Of a DNA stretch of 64,000 nucleotides, positions 36,256-47,339 are shown in pieces. Both the position numbers and the translations under genes were made by a program. Source of the stretch: Hypoxylon rubiginosum (lineage: Eukaryota; Ascomycota; Sordariomycetes; Xylariales; Hypoxylaceae). The notes beneath the pieces were generated by a model. It made no database searches, had not been told where the DNA came from, and worked only from the letters and a program-made list of their open reading frames with translations. The stretch lies in NCBI GenBank assembly GCA_902806565.1, contig CADCXA010000025.1, positions 372,001-436,000 of the forward strand, in the 5' to 3' direction. Within the stretch, counting starts at the first letter, position 1. Each line of letters begins with the position of its first letter.

Positions 36256-37365
36256 TCCCCGAACCCGAGCGTTCTCTTGCACAGCTGTCTATCGTTAAGG
36301 TTAGGCACGCAGTGGCTAAATGGATAACCAAAAAGGCATACGAGAAGATACAGGCCGAGTCAAATAAACCTGAATCATGGTACAACTGTTTCTATTACGA
36401 GTGCGACGAGATTCGCGCGACTATATTCCCATTACCTCCCGACACAGATTTCAGCCTACCTCTGTCGATTTCTACCGTCCAACACACCGTTCAATCGAAC
36501 TCTTCAACCTCGTCTAATTCGACACCATCTCCTAGCCGTTCCGACCCGCCTACATCATCTACACTAGACCACGAGCTGGCCTCGTGGCAAGATGCTACGA
36601 CATCGTTCTCCGTAGTTATGACGACATACAAAGATGATATCCCTTCTAAGCTACTTAGCTCCCTACCTCATTCAAGAAGCTTTATTACACAGTCCATACT
36701 TGGTCAACCTGCGCGAAACCCACTACGACATAACCCGAAGTTCGCGAACGCAAGGAAAGGATTTAAGGGTTCCCGGCAAGTAAACATCAACGCGGCTTTG
36801 CTTCAAGCATCGGGAACACGGAAGTCGCACCGAGCTAGATGCGAAAACTGCACAGAAGGAAAGGGGTTCTGGGATTCCTGCGTAGTTGCGTCGTCGTCTA
36901 TGGACTACGACTTCCAAGGGGTTTGCGCCAACTGCTATTATAATGGTCAAGCTACTGGCTGCACCTTCTACCGTGGTTAGTGAGAAAGCCTCCCAATTTT
37001 ACCATACCTATTAGCATGCGTGTGGTCCTATGAATCTAAGTCGACTAACTATCATAGGCAATCAACAGGGACAACAAATGCAGAAGCCAAACGAAGAGTT
37101 TTGTTTTACTGTTAAGCTAGTCTTCTTCAAGAGGCCCGTTACAACGAGCGACAACGTGGGTTCCGACACCAAAGACGACTTCGGCTGGATCACCCACCAA
37201 CAAACCATTACCATTCCAGTATCCATAAACGAAATATATGAAATAACACAGACCGCACTTGGGAAACACCCAGACATAAACGAGCTAGCACCTCTCCTAC
37301 CGACATTCGAAGCGATCGTTACTGCAGCTTTAGTAGCACCAAAGGACTGGCCCTTCTACTTCTGA
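36222..37365 (+). CDS. DUF3716-type Cys-motif protein, two exons, 353 aa
   Basis: Exons 36222-36975 and 37058-37365 are joined by an 82-nt phase-1 intron with donor GTTAGT, branch CTAAC and acceptor ATAG. Without splicing the frame stops inside the donor; with it the frame runs on for 102 residues. The Cys module C207-E-N-C210 ... W-D-S-C ... G-V-C235-A-N-C238 ... G-C247 is the DUF3716 signature, probably metal-binding; its function is unknown. Residues 90-130 are Ser/Thr/Pro-rich. The C-terminal exon has an acidic, beta-rich look and ends W-P-F-Y-F. The stop codon lies inside the 3' end of the minus-strand gene at 37356-38918. Confidence 0.75.
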
Positions 37366-38918
37366 GTAGTTTTCTGGCGTTTCGAGCCACGATTTTTAGT
37401 TGCGATCTTCTCTGTAGAGGCGCCCATAGAATATGGATCCGATGGCGATGGAGGGGTGAAAACTGGACCTTGGCGATCTGAACCACTACTGAAGCTTGCA
37501 TCCAATGTCGACTGCGATAACAAATCTTGCTGTGTAGTGTCTAAAACGTTGCTGGTGGGATTCAAGTTGAAAAGCGATACAGTACCTGCTGTATGGACCC
37601 CTTCATTCGCGGGAATGTTTCGATCTATGGAGGGAGGAGGGACGGGATTATCGGTTACTGGCTGGTTTGGATGTTCGGCATTAGCACCAGCAACAGTAGT
37701 TGGTTTTGGGTCGAACGCTGGACCAACAGCAGTTCCTACAGCTGATCTTTGAAGGCTTGAGGAGATCTCACCCACAGTATGGCCACTGGCTGGACCGGCT
37801 CCACCACTTGGACCTTCATCCCTCGCAGGTTGACCGGCATCACCACTTTTGGCATCGGAAGCTGAACCATTGCCTCCATTTGCACCTCCACCCTCGTTCT
37901 CTGGGACTTCGGGAAGCCTCTTCTTAGCTAAGACGCGGTCTAGCTTCGAATGGAACGTCTGGTGAGGTGGAGTCGCGGTTACTGGCTCTACCCCCTGACT
38001 GCCAGCCACAAGACTTGTGGGTACGACGACGAATATTGGAGCGCTTCCTTCGGGGGGGTCCTTTGTGTATCCCGCTCTTGTGACAAATCTGTCACATAAC
38101 TGGCCTGTAATCTTGCCCATTACAGAGTACAGCTGATTCAGACGTAGATTCATTCTGTTGTCTCTGTAGCACCAAGGAGATGTCTTTCGAATCTTCTGGT
38201 CAAGGAGGAGGAACATGTAAAAAGTATGAACACCTTTGGGCAAAAAGTGCTTACTCGACTTCCCACCCCGTCGAAGATAAATCTGCGCTTCGATGAAGAC
38301 TCCATGTTCAAGCAGTGGGCTGATGTCGCGAAAAGCCACATATTGGTTGTCGGGGGGTTCGCAAGTCCGTCCGACGAAAGAAACAGTAATGAAATCTTCC
38401 ATCATAGGTTCAGAAATCACCCTCTCTACTCGCGGTATATACAAACTGTCCCATGCGATGTTAGAATCTTCACAAATGCAAGCAACGGAAATAATCTGAT
38501 GAACTTACGTCTGGATTTGCGACGAATCGGTCAACATAATAGTGTCCCATTCCGACTCCTTGGGATCCCCGTCAGTCGTCTGGATACTCCAGGGGCTTAA
38601 TTCGCCAAACAGGAGTATATGAGTTCCGTGGTTCCAACGATGGGGCTCTCTGGAGAAAAAATAGGCCGTGATTGCCAATTGCGCACTACAGAAGTATTGC
38701 GAAATTCCCCATTCCGGAAGAATGAGCTCTCGTGGGAAGTGAACATTGGCAACAAGTACTAGGGCAACGTTGCCCCAGTGGATGAATTGCTCCGCGGCTT
38801 CGTTATAGTTGTAAACATCCTCGATCCGTGCGGCAATGACAGCCAACAAAGAAGAAGGGTTACGACTGGGACCGTTATAAGTCGACGAACGCCTTGGAGT
38901 GACAGGGCTTGGAGGCAT
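37356..38918 (-). CDS. Orphan two-exon protein, 499 aa, Gly/Ser/Pro-rich C-terminal half
   Basis: Exons 38918-38509 and 38445-37356 on the complement are joined by a 63-nt intron (GTAAGT...CTAAC...CAG) that gives a continuous frame across an internal stop. ATG 38918 is followed by a short basic Ser/Pro leader (P-P-S-P-V-T-P-R-R). Residues 25-280 look globular, with several aromatic motifs (F-I-H-W-G-N-V-A, F-P-R-E-L-I-L-P-E-W-G, W-N-H-G-T-H-I-L-L-F-G). Residues 290-480 are low-complexity Gly/Ala/Pro/Ser with a basic tail. I recognise no family. It overlaps the DUF3716 gene by 10 bp tail to tail and is divergent from the Helitron gene 1.2 kb away, so it could be an accessory gene of that element; that is inference. 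Confidence 0.65.
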
Positions 38919-40099
38919 GATTGTAAGTTCAAGACTGGTGTATGGTAATTGAATCGAATATGTTTGAATGGTGCTTGGGTTTCTTGATTTTAGCAATAGC
39001 GAAGGGTTGGTCTACTTATAGTCGTACATGCCTGCTTACATACCTTTACAGTTGTTGCAGCTTGTTGTTTCGAATGTCATCAATACATTTGTCCCATCCC
39101 GACTTGACATGCCGCCTTCGTGGACCTCGTAGGCGAAGCCCATCTACACTCGGCCGTCCGGATGTAATCGTACATGGCCACGTCACATAGCCCCCTTTCG
39201 GAAACATTCATCAAGACTTGAGAACGACTATCACCTCCCATGAACATCGCTATGTTCGCTTCGGATATCTTAGGCAAATCCCTGCCCCGGAAGATCAACT
39301 TTGCAATGCATCGTCAGCTCGGTTAACTCTGTACGGCAGGCATCCCAACGAAATCATACGTTTGACAGTGGGTTTTATCAGGGTCCGTGCTAAGAAAAGG
39401 AGAAATATTGTTTTGTCATCCCCGGAAATTCAACAAATGACACTCTTGGTAACGTGGCGAGCAGGGGTGCAGGCCCGGACCGGCACGGCGAAGATTGGGA
39501 TCGCCAGGCAGGGGCGGTTGCCCTCGAGACGACCGTTTGGAGACTTAAAGAGGGGTTAGGAGTTTTCAATATGGCCTACCCCCTCCCCCCTAAAAAGGTT
39601 AGCAGTATGTGATATCCGAATTATCCCCCGGTCGTAAAACGTTCGTATCCATGTAAGCTGACAATGCCGGGTTTCTCGGGTTTCGAGTGCGAACAAGCCT
39701 CGAGCGCTTCGTCTACACCGACAAATTACGCCGTAGGGGTCTATCGCCAGGGGTTCGCATAAGACGGTGAAGGAAATAGAATTTCTAAAGTTCGTGGGAG
39801 TACAGAGGAAGAAAGGGGAATGTAGGCAAAGAAGGGTGAATACCGAGTTGTGTTGAGACGAGAAGTGCGACGCTGCGTAAACACAAAGAAGAAATCATCA
39901 AGGAGGCGTCCAGCAGCAATGGAGAAGTCATACAGAAGGACATCTCTAACGAGTATAAAAACGGACGACATTCTCCACAGGCCAGCGACATGATATTTTT
40001 CATTAAACCACCCTATCTACCATTGAAGCCTACATCCAGCCAAACGCTTCTTTTCTTTATAGCACTTTACTCGAGAACCCCCTGTGTACCCTATACCTA
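38919..40099. other. Intergenic between orphan gene and Helitron gene, 1.18 kb
   Basis: This holds the divergent upstream regions of the 499-aa gene and the Rep-helicase gene. A 113-codon frame at 39218-39559 has no family signal and is probably chance. If the Helitron is small, its 5' end (beginning TC) should be here, but no unique terminus could be picked. Confidence 0.45.
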
Positions 40100-43000
40100 A
40101 TGTCGTTCATCAATTGGGACTCGTCTGCCCGATCAAGAGTTGTTAGGTCACCGTCGAGATCCCCTCCTTTTGTCGCTACCTCTCCTATTACTACCTACCG
40201 TACTGACGTTAGCCTTCCCCTTCACAGACCATTCACACAAGCACGCGAACATAGCCCCTCCACTCATGAAGATAATACGACCCCTTCAGCTTCTACCGTG
40301 CCTCAGTCCTCTAGCTTCCCTTTTCTGAACGCACACTTCGCTCTTCGAGATGGTTCGACTACACCCCCTACTCAATACACAATAGATCCGCTGAGCGGAC
40401 CAGAACAAAATGCAGAGAGATCTGATCAGTGCCAAAGATACATCAACAATCTCCTAACAACTATAAACTGCGAATTCGACAAGAAGACAGACGCTTCTAC
40501 TCGACGATTATTCTTAAGGCCAGTAGACCCCAAGGACAAGGCATCTTGTATCTACAACTTCTCATCTAGCGCTCATAATCCCGACAAGCTACCTACGGAC
40601 TGGTGCCGCCTCTGCCTCATACAGTGCTCGCCGAGCGAGCTGACGACTCATACATGGGATTCGTTCCCACCGCAACTTTTAATCCGCCTTAGAGAACCAC
40701 TCTCCTCTAATCCTACTCAACACTTATGTCGGCTTGACTGCACGGATTGTTTTCCACGTCAGCAAGGAACACAGATGATTATATGCAGGAAATGTGTTGC
40801 CGACATCGAACGCGAGAAGATCCCAACCACCTGTCGCCTAACAATGCTCCGAGAACCTTGTGTGCATCTGTTTCCTCCTGTCGTCGAGGTCCTACGGCCG
40901 CTAGAAGAGAGATTTTTAGCCGCTGCGTCAGCTTTCGCCATGATCACCAAGCTGTCTTTAGACCCAGAGACTAAACAACCTTCCAGCGTTTCCTACCGCA
41001 AGGTCATAGGCCACACAACAGTTCTCGCAAACGACGTAGTAACCGTGGCGAAGGTTCTACCTAGAAGTTTGGAGGATGTTATGGGCGACGTTCACATTCT
41101 GTGGTGTAGCCCTAATCAGCCGGAGGCAGAAGACCTACTACCACATCTGGGCCTCCGAAAATCCGTCATGATGGCAGCGCTACGGTGGCTGATGGAAAAC
41201 AACCACTTATACTTCGATATCAATACGAACAACGACTTCTGGGACATGTGGGGGGATTCGGATGAGATCGTACCCGTTGAAGTACTGCAACATGTAACGC
41301 ATATACCAGACCCAGTGCAAGAGGCCGCAGAACGATCTGGATACGTACCTTCACAAGGCAGCCGGCTGCCTACATTCGATGTCAACGAAAGCGAAAACGA
41401 ACGAGCCGAGAGCGAAGCGGCAATGGGTGAACCCGACGAACTTGACGAGACGGCTGAAAACCCATACCCTGCAGAAGAGCTTCTAGATGGTAGTGACATC
41501 GACGAGGACGACTGGGCACAAACAATTCGAGACGGAAAGGGGACTGCAGCAAATGACGTCCTTCTCTCCGGCGAACCCTCTACCAACGAATCATCTACGG
41601 ACACTTCTGCCGACACGAGGCAAGAACCTGAGCTATTCGTAATGGCTAGCTCATCCGGCTTCTTCTCACTCGGCAACAACCAGGCCAACGACGCCGAAAA
41701 AGCGCTCTTCGTCCAAGAATCCCTTCGTGCAACAGAGATACCGCCAGTTGTGGAAGGGTTAGGCAACGACCCTAACTTCGAGGTGACGGAACGACGAACT
41801 GTAAAGGGTCAGCCATACCTGCGAGTATGCTTAGGAGATCAATTCGTAACCATACGAGACCCTCACTTTTTTGCAAAGATATTCATTAAGATCTTCCCTT
41901 ACGGGTGGGGGGGTCCGGTAGCACTAAGCAAGGAACGACAACCTGATGAGGACGATACCCCGGAACAGAGTTTCAGCCTGAGGACGTGGGCTTCCATTAA
42001 ACTACGTCAACATGGTGGCGCTGCTGCAACCCATCCTGTCTTTCCCTTTCTCGTGTTTAACCAGATCATGAAAAACAACAGTGGAAGGATTAGTCGAGCT
42101 CAGGTGAAGAAATCCTCCTTCCACCAAATTCGAACTTTATCCGAATCTATCACTCGCGAAGAACTGTTACAGGCCAGTCAAGAGCTGCAGGAACACAAAC
42201 CAATCAGTAACCCGAACATGCTAAAGTTGCTGAAAGAGATTGCCGTGTTCGGCCGCCAACAACCACTCTCCAATGAGGAGAAGGTTCATCAACGCAACAT
42301 GATAAAGAGTTTGATACTTCGACACGGTCTGCCTGCGATTTGGTTCACAGTAAACCCGAACGATCTGTCATCGCCCATTCGTATTGAGATAGGTAGACGA
42401 TTCCGCAGCTCGCGCTACCTACAACGAATTCAACAGCGATTGGATAGATGCCTACTGGAAAAGCGCCTGCTCATACTGAAGGAGGTAAACCAGGATCCCG
42501 TATCAGCTGTTCGTTGGTTTCATAGCCACATAGAGACGTTCTTCCGAGAAATCGTCCGCGCTGACACCATGGACGGTGCATTCGGCCCAGTGCATCAATA
42601 TTTCGGTGCTATCGAAACGAATGGTCGAGGTGCCTTCCATCTGCACGGCTTTTTATGGTTCTTTGGTAATATAGGGATCGAAAATCTAATCACGGATACC
42701 ATAGCTGGCGGGCCTGAGGAAATACAACAGTTTTTGACCTGGGTTGACGAGCACTTCCAAGAAGATTTTGACCACGACATCTCCAGGTTGATGGCCCGAG
42801 ACAAAACAAATAACCGTCTGCAACTGAAGAAGGCACTGAGAACAGATCTGGATCGTCTCGCGGCTGAATGGGAGCAGCAAGCACAATACGTGGCGACCGC
42901 TTCGCAAAAGCATAAGTGTGGTGTTACATGCTACAAGTATGCCAAAATGAGAGCGAAGGCAAGAAAAGGCCGTCATATGGCGAGACGATGTCGCTTCGGA

Positions 43001-46000
43001 TGGCCTTGGCCACTAATCGAGCAAACACACATCGACGACAACGGTGTACTACGAATCCGACGTCGTTCCCCGCACTGCACACGATGGAATAAGGTCATAG
43101 CAACTGCCTTGCGCCATAACCATGACTTTGCCATGATCTTCACAAGAACGCAGACTCTCGCTCTACTTCATTATATTACGAACTATGCCACTAAGTTGGA
43201 AGCACCCACGTACCAGAGACTGGCTCTCCTGGCTACCCATTTTGATGCCTTGATGAAGTCGCCGGACTTCGTCGACAACGAAGACCGGAATGAGGTAGCA
43301 CGAAGTCTAATGATTCGAATCTCCAACAGGGTCTTCTCGGAAAGAGAGCTTTCTTCCATTGACGTGTGTAACTACATCCTGGGCTATGATACATTTTACT
43401 GCTCCGAGTCTCAGTGGCGCTGGATGCATTGCGAGTCCCTGTATTGGGCAGTACGAAACCAATGGGGGCACCTGCAGGAGCTAGCTTCGGCCGCCAACGA
43501 CGAGAACAGTGCGCCAACTGCAGAACCACTTGTCTCTCTAGACAGGGTTGCAGGCGTTAAACCAAGCATTTTCGAGGCATATCGACATCGCGGCCCCGTA
43601 CTTCGTCACCTGTGCCTATACGACTACGCCTCCCTCGTCGACGTAGTCACCAAACCTCATACGCAGACATACCATGGAACAGGCCAGGCGAAAAAGTGGA
43701 CAGCTAGTCACGTTGAATTTGTCGGCGAGCTAGCTACCACCAGGTTCTGTCAGAAGATGGTAACCAAGAACAAGATTCGAACCCCTCTTCTGACAGGGAA
43801 GTTCCCTCTGGATTTCGAAGAAGACTTCACGTACAGTCGGAGTGCCGTACTTCGCCTCAGCCTCTTCATTCCATGGGAGGACTTTCTCGACGAGGATTCC
43901 AAGACGCCTCTGGAGATTTGGGAAGCCCACAAAGAGAATCTAGACTGTCGTTTACAGTTTATTAACAACAACTTCGATCTCATGAAGAAATCCAGAGAAG
44001 ACGCCATACAAGATGTGAAAGTACGAGATGCTCGCGCGGACTGGAACGATGGGGTGGATGTGGAGCGTCTACAAGGCGACGAGGACTATGACGCCGAGGA
44101 AGAAGACAACGCAGATGACGAGCTAGCCGATAGTGTGAAAGAGTTTCAGCAGTTGTCTGCTTTCTCTGAAGGCATACAAAACATCGTGGAACGGACACAG
44201 CATAGGAGTGCACCTATATTCGAGCCGTCTATTTCGCAGTTACAGCAGGGGTTTCACATGGGAAACTGCCGCAAACTATTGGACTTTCCGTTGGGAGAGG
44301 AACTACAGTATTACCGTACAATGGTCAGCAACATCGACATCGGAACCGGTAACCCATTAGGAGACAACACGCACGTCGAACAAGCTATCACAGCCCAAGC
44401 ACGAGAATGGAAAACAGAAGTTTCGCTGCTGAACCAAAGAACACTTGCAGATATAGCTGGAGAACTAGACAACGAACGACAGCAGGGTGCTCCTACACTG
44501 GCACCGGGCATGGATGTAGACACCGACCTACAGGCAGACCCGACGCTTTACGAACCTGAGGATGGGGACCTCATAGGTCTGAATGAGGATCCCATACCAC
44601 AATCTGCGACGCAACCCAACCAACACAGGGGACGGACACGCCCAACAACAATCACAATTGAGTACTATCATGGTCGTTCCTGGGTAGATATTGCCGGCGT
44701 CCTAGCGGAACGAGATGGTTTAAACTATAAACAATCAACAGCTCTACATATTATCCTTCAACACTTGGATAAGGTAGAGGTGCAACGGTCAGCAGAATCG
44801 TCTGATAGCATGGAAGATTCATCAAACCCCGACAACCACCAGTTACTATTCTACCTCGGCGGGGAGGGCGGAACCGGGAAGAGTGTCGTGATCAAGACTC
44901 TGATCAAAGCCCTCGAAAGCAAAAATGCTCGCAGACGAATTAAGCTCACAGCTACGTCAGGGTCTGCAGGGGCACACATAGGTGGGACGACCATTCACTC
45001 CGCAGCAAGCCTGCTTAGTAGCGGGTCTCGAAGAATCCCCCCCGAAAAGAAAGCTGCTTGGAAACAGACAGATATTTTGGTCATAGACGAGTGCAGCATG
45101 ATGAGCGGAGCAGATCTTGACAAGATTCATAAGCAACTTCAAGAGGCACGGGATCGATACGAAGAACACTTTGGGGGTATGCCTATCGTCGTTCTCTGCG
45201 GGGACTTTTACCAGTTCGAACCAGTACAGGGGTTATCTCTACTGTACCCTTCAAAACCCACGAGTAAACACACTTACGACGACACGGGACGTATGTTCGA
45301 GGTAGATGTAAAGGAGAAGGACACACCTCATATCCGTGGTCACCAGCTCTGGAGGCAATTTACGAATGTTGTACTTCTTGATCAACAGATGCGAACATCG
45401 GATGCTCGGTTTGCCAGTCTATTGAGTCGCCTACGCCGTGGCCAGCAGACTGCAGAAGATGTGGACATACTGAACACGAAGTTGGCACGACCCGAAAGTA
45501 TATCCCTGGACCACAGGTGCAGAGCCGTCACACCATTAAACTCTATGCGATATGCGATGAACCTTCAAGCTTGCCTTGCGTTTGCGAAGAAGCGCGGCCA
45601 AAAGGTGTTCATATTCCTGTCCGAACATGTCCTCAAGTGTGCACAGAGGGACAGGGCAAATGTGCTTACCAAGGCGTTCCAAATGATGGACAAGTCGGAT
45701 TTGAAGATACCAGCCTACCTACCTTTCACGAAAGATATGCCAGTTGCGTTGACGGAAAATAGCCACCAGGCGCTCAAGATGGTGAACGGAGCAGAATACA
45801 TCGCGAAAGCGTTCATACCCAGTCCAGATTCGTCTATCTACTCGGTGAACGCAGACATCTTCATCGTAACACGGCCACCAAAGGTTATACTGGTATCTTC
45901 CCCCTCTACACAAGATATCCACCTTGACGGGTTAGACAAGGGGTTGCTGCCTCTTTTCCCCAACAAGATCTATGGGTCAAAGCGAAACACATCAACAGTC

Positions 46001-46333
46001 CCCAGCAGACCTTTCGACAGGATAGGGTATACGCTTACACCAACCTTCGCTATCACAGAATTCAAAGCGCAGGGCCAGACACTATCGGAAGCCTTCTTAA
46101 GCCTTACGTCAAGACGAGAAACCTTCAAAGGGGCAGACTTTATGGCTACATACGTGCAGCTATCTCGGGTAGTGGGTTTCGATGGATTACACCTTCTGTC
46201 GCCAGTGGAGAAAGAGCATTGGCTGAAGCTACGACTTCCCCATCGAATGCAGGTCGGCATTGATCGCCTTCTTGAACTTGAAGGACAGACCATGTATAAG
46301 TACCGCTCACTCCTAGCAGCAAGCTTGTTGTAG
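40100..46333 (+). CDS. Helitron Rep-helicase (RepHel), full length, 2077 aa
   Basis: One open frame from ATG 40100. The N-terminal Cys-rich DUF6570 region starts near residue 168 (W-C-R-L-C ... C-x-x-C pairs). An acidic linker (about 420-500) leads to the Helitron_like_N/Rep domain with the HUH motif F-H-L-H-G (H847, H849) and the two-tyrosine motif Y-I-T-N-Y-A-T-K (Y1025, Y1029, K1032). The C-terminal Pif1-like SF1B helicase has Walker A G-G-E-G-G-T-G-K-S (1587-1595), Walker B V-I-D-E-C-S (D1663, E1664), G-D-F-Y-Q, a late K-A-Q-G-Q-T motif and Y-V-Q-L-S-R. All catalytic residues expected for rolling-circle transposition (nick by Tyr, unwinding by helicase) are present. No stop or RIP damage is seen, so it may be active. 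No endonuclease domain of the Helentron type is fused. Confidence 0.93.
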   Translation: MSFINWDSSARSRVVRSPSRSPPFVATSPITTYRTDVSLPLHRPFTQAREHSPSTHEDNTTPSASTVPQSSSFPFLNAHFALRDGSTTPPTQYTIDPLSGPEQNAERSDQCQRYINNLLTTINCEFDKKTDASTRRLFLRPVDPKDKASCIYNFSSSAHNPDKLPTDWCRLCLIQCSPSELTTHTWDSFPPQLLIRLREPLSSNPTQHLCRLDCTDCFPRQQGTQMIICRKCVADIEREKIPTTCRLTMLREPCVHLFPPVVEVLRPLEERFLAAASAFAMITKLSLDPETKQPSSVSYRKVIGHTTVLANDVVTVAKVLPRSLEDVMGDVHILWCSPNQPEAEDLLPHLGLRKSVMMAALRWLMENNHLYFDINTNNDFWDMWGDSDEIVPVEVLQHVTHIPDPVQEAAERSGYVPSQGSRLPTFDVNESENERAESEAAMGEPDELDETAENPYPAEELLDGSDIDEDDWAQTIRDGKGTAANDVLLSGEPSTNESSTDTSADTRQEPELFVMASSSGFFSLGNNQANDAEKALFVQESLRATEIPPVVEGLGNDPNFEVTERRTVKGQPYLRVCLGDQFVTIRDPHFFAKIFIKIFPYGWGGPVALSKERQPDEDDTPEQSFSLRTWASIKLRQHGGAAATHPVFPFLVFNQIMKNNSGRISRAQVKKSSFHQIRTLSESITREELLQASQELQEHKPISNPNMLKLLKEIAVFGRQQPLSNEEKVHQRNMIKSLILRHGLPAIWFTVNPNDLSSPIRIEIGRRFRSSRYLQRIQQRLDRCLLEKRLLILKEVNQDPVSAVRWFHSHIETFFREIVRADTMDGAFGPVHQYFGAIETNGRGAFHLHGFLWFFGNIGIENLITDTIAGGPEEIQQFLTWVDEHFQEDFDHDISRLMARDKTNNRLQLKKALRTDLDRLAAEWEQQAQYVATASQKHKCGVTCYKYAKMRAKARKGRHMARRCRFGWPWPLIEQTHIDDNGVLRIRRRSPHCTRWNKVIATALRHNHDFAMIFTRTQTLALLHYITNYATKLEAPTYQRLALLATHFDALMKSPDFVDNEDRNEVARSLMIRISNRVFSERELSSIDVCNYILGYDTFYCSESQWRWMHCESLYWAVRNQWGHLQELASAANDENSAPTAEPLVSLDRVAGVKPSIFEAYRHRGPVLRHLCLYDYASLVDVVTKPHTQTYHGTGQAKKWTASHVEFVGELATTRFCQKMVTKNKIRTPLLTGKFPLDFEEDFTYSRSAVLRLSLFIPWEDFLDEDSKTPLEIWEAHKENLDCRLQFINNNFDLMKKSREDAIQDVKVRDARADWNDGVDVERLQGDEDYDAEEEDNADDELADSVKEFQQLSAFSEGIQNIVERTQHRSAPIFEPSISQLQQGFHMGNCRKLLDFPLGEELQYYRTMVSNIDIGTGNPLGDNTHVEQAITAQAREWKTEVSLLNQRTLADIAGELDNERQQGAPTLAPGMDVDTDLQADPTLYEPEDGDLIGLNEDPIPQSATQPNQHRGRTRPTTITIEYYHGRSWVDIAGVLAERDGLNYKQSTALHIILQHLDKVEVQRSAESSDSMEDSSNPDNHQLLFYLGGEGGTGKSVVIKTLIKALESKNARRRIKLTATSGSAGAHIGGTTIHSAASLLSSGSRRIPPEKKAAWKQTDILVIDECSMMSGADLDKIHKQLQEARDRYEEHFGGMPIVVLCGDFYQFEPVQGLSLLYPSKPTSKHTYDDTGRMFEVDVKEKDTPHIRGHQLWRQFTNVVLLDQQMRTSDARFASLLSRLRRGQQTAEDVDILNTKLARPESISLDHRCRAVTPLNSMRYAMNLQACLAFAKKRGQKVFIFLSEHVLKCAQRDRANVLTKAFQMMDKSDLKIPAYLPFTKDMPVALTENSHQALKMVNGAEYIAKAFIPSPDSSIYSVNADIFIVTRPPKVILVSSPSTQDIHLDGLDKGLLPLFPNKIYGSKRNTSTVPSRPFDRIGYTLTPTFAITEFKAQGQTLSEAFLSLTSRRETFKGADFMATYVQLSRVVGFDGLHLLSPVEKEHWLKLRLPHRMQVGIDRLLELEGQTMYKYRSLLAASLL

Positions 46334-46809
46334 GCCATTTTCATTCTTGTCTTTCCGTTACAAACATTTTTCCATTCCTATTAATCTTCTATCCGTTCTC
46401 AGGTGCATTGTGATTCTTTATATATATGTATTTACTTGCTATTCAGATTAAAAAGAAAATTGTAAAATTGATTTCCACATGGACTCGAATCGCCGACCTC
46501 CGCAATTGCAGGACAACTTGCGAATTGACATGACTATTTGGGCTTAGATAATAATAACTTTCAGGAACTGTTAACAAATTACGGGAGAATGACGTCATTG
46601 CGGGTGACTTGTCCATACAAGAACTGAATTCACAGCGTAAGCATACAAATTTATATGATAAGGCTGTGAATCTGGATCGTACATGGCACTAGTATGTATA
46701 TAGGCACCAATTGCAGTACGATTTCTTAACGGCAACCGAAAAGAGAGCTCTGGTTACGGGTTGGGCTCCGATAACTACTCTCTCCTGTCAGGTGTGCCCG
46801 CCTGACTAG
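40100..46809 (+). mobile_element. Helitron (minimum extent; ends not resolved)
   Basis: The element is defined by the intact RepHel gene. Helitrons begin TC, end CTRR just after a short hairpin and insert between A and T without target duplication. A candidate 3' end is the hairpin GTCAGG (46787-46792) / CCTGAC (46801-46806) running into CTAG (46806-46809). The hairpin abuts the CTAG instead of lying 10-12 nt upstream, and the next base is G, not T, so it is weak. The 5' end lies somewhere left of 40100. Confidence 0.5.
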
Positions 46810-47339
46810 GTTGCCATTTCCCGGCGTTTATGGGTGTCCGCTACCTACATAAATAACCCTTCGCTACCTACCAGGTCTTCCAGGTGAGTAGCTGCATTCC
46901 TAACTAGCTAATCTATCCCGTCCCCATTAGCATTGTATAAAATCATCTTTCCGCAACCCCTTCTGGGGGTTGGATCAGGACCGGTTTACCTTAGAATCTA
47001 AGGGTTTCTCCGAGAAAGATTAAGAGGAGTTGCATGTAAGACCTAGGCACTTTGATTGGTATGATGGATAGCACTGCTTTCAGCATCTCCCGACCACCTG
47101 ATCAAATCCTAGGCATCAGCAAAGATCCTTAATCTTTTGCCAATTGCTTAAACTTAATTCTTTTACTTGCAATCTAAGTAGGAGATCGTAACATATAACA
47201 GAGTAGGTAAAAATAAAACTTGAGTTCATCCCACCTCCTAAGTGAAAGCGACGGATGACAAAAGAGTGTATATAGAGAGGAAACAGAAACCAACAGGAAA
47301 GATCCATACTGCAAACACAGTTTCTACCACATCCTGAAC
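46334..47339. other. Intergenic, 1.0 kb, downstream of the Helitron gene
   Basis: Contains the candidate Helitron 3' hairpin (46787-46809) and an isolated B-box-like word (GATTCGAGTCC on the minus strand near 46480-46495) that does not fold as a tRNA. The minus-strand frame at 47116-47364 shows no family signal. Confidence 0.45.

Noticed and set aside
39218..39559. 113-codon plus frame before the RepHel gene
   Set aside because: Basic, motif-free and not linked in phase to RepHel by a good splice.
46470..46545. Minus-strand tRNA-like stretch with a B-box word GATTCGAGTCC
   Set aside because: The T-arm arms do not pair (GGCGA against CCATG) and no A-box or acceptor stem was found. At most a SINE or tRNA relic.
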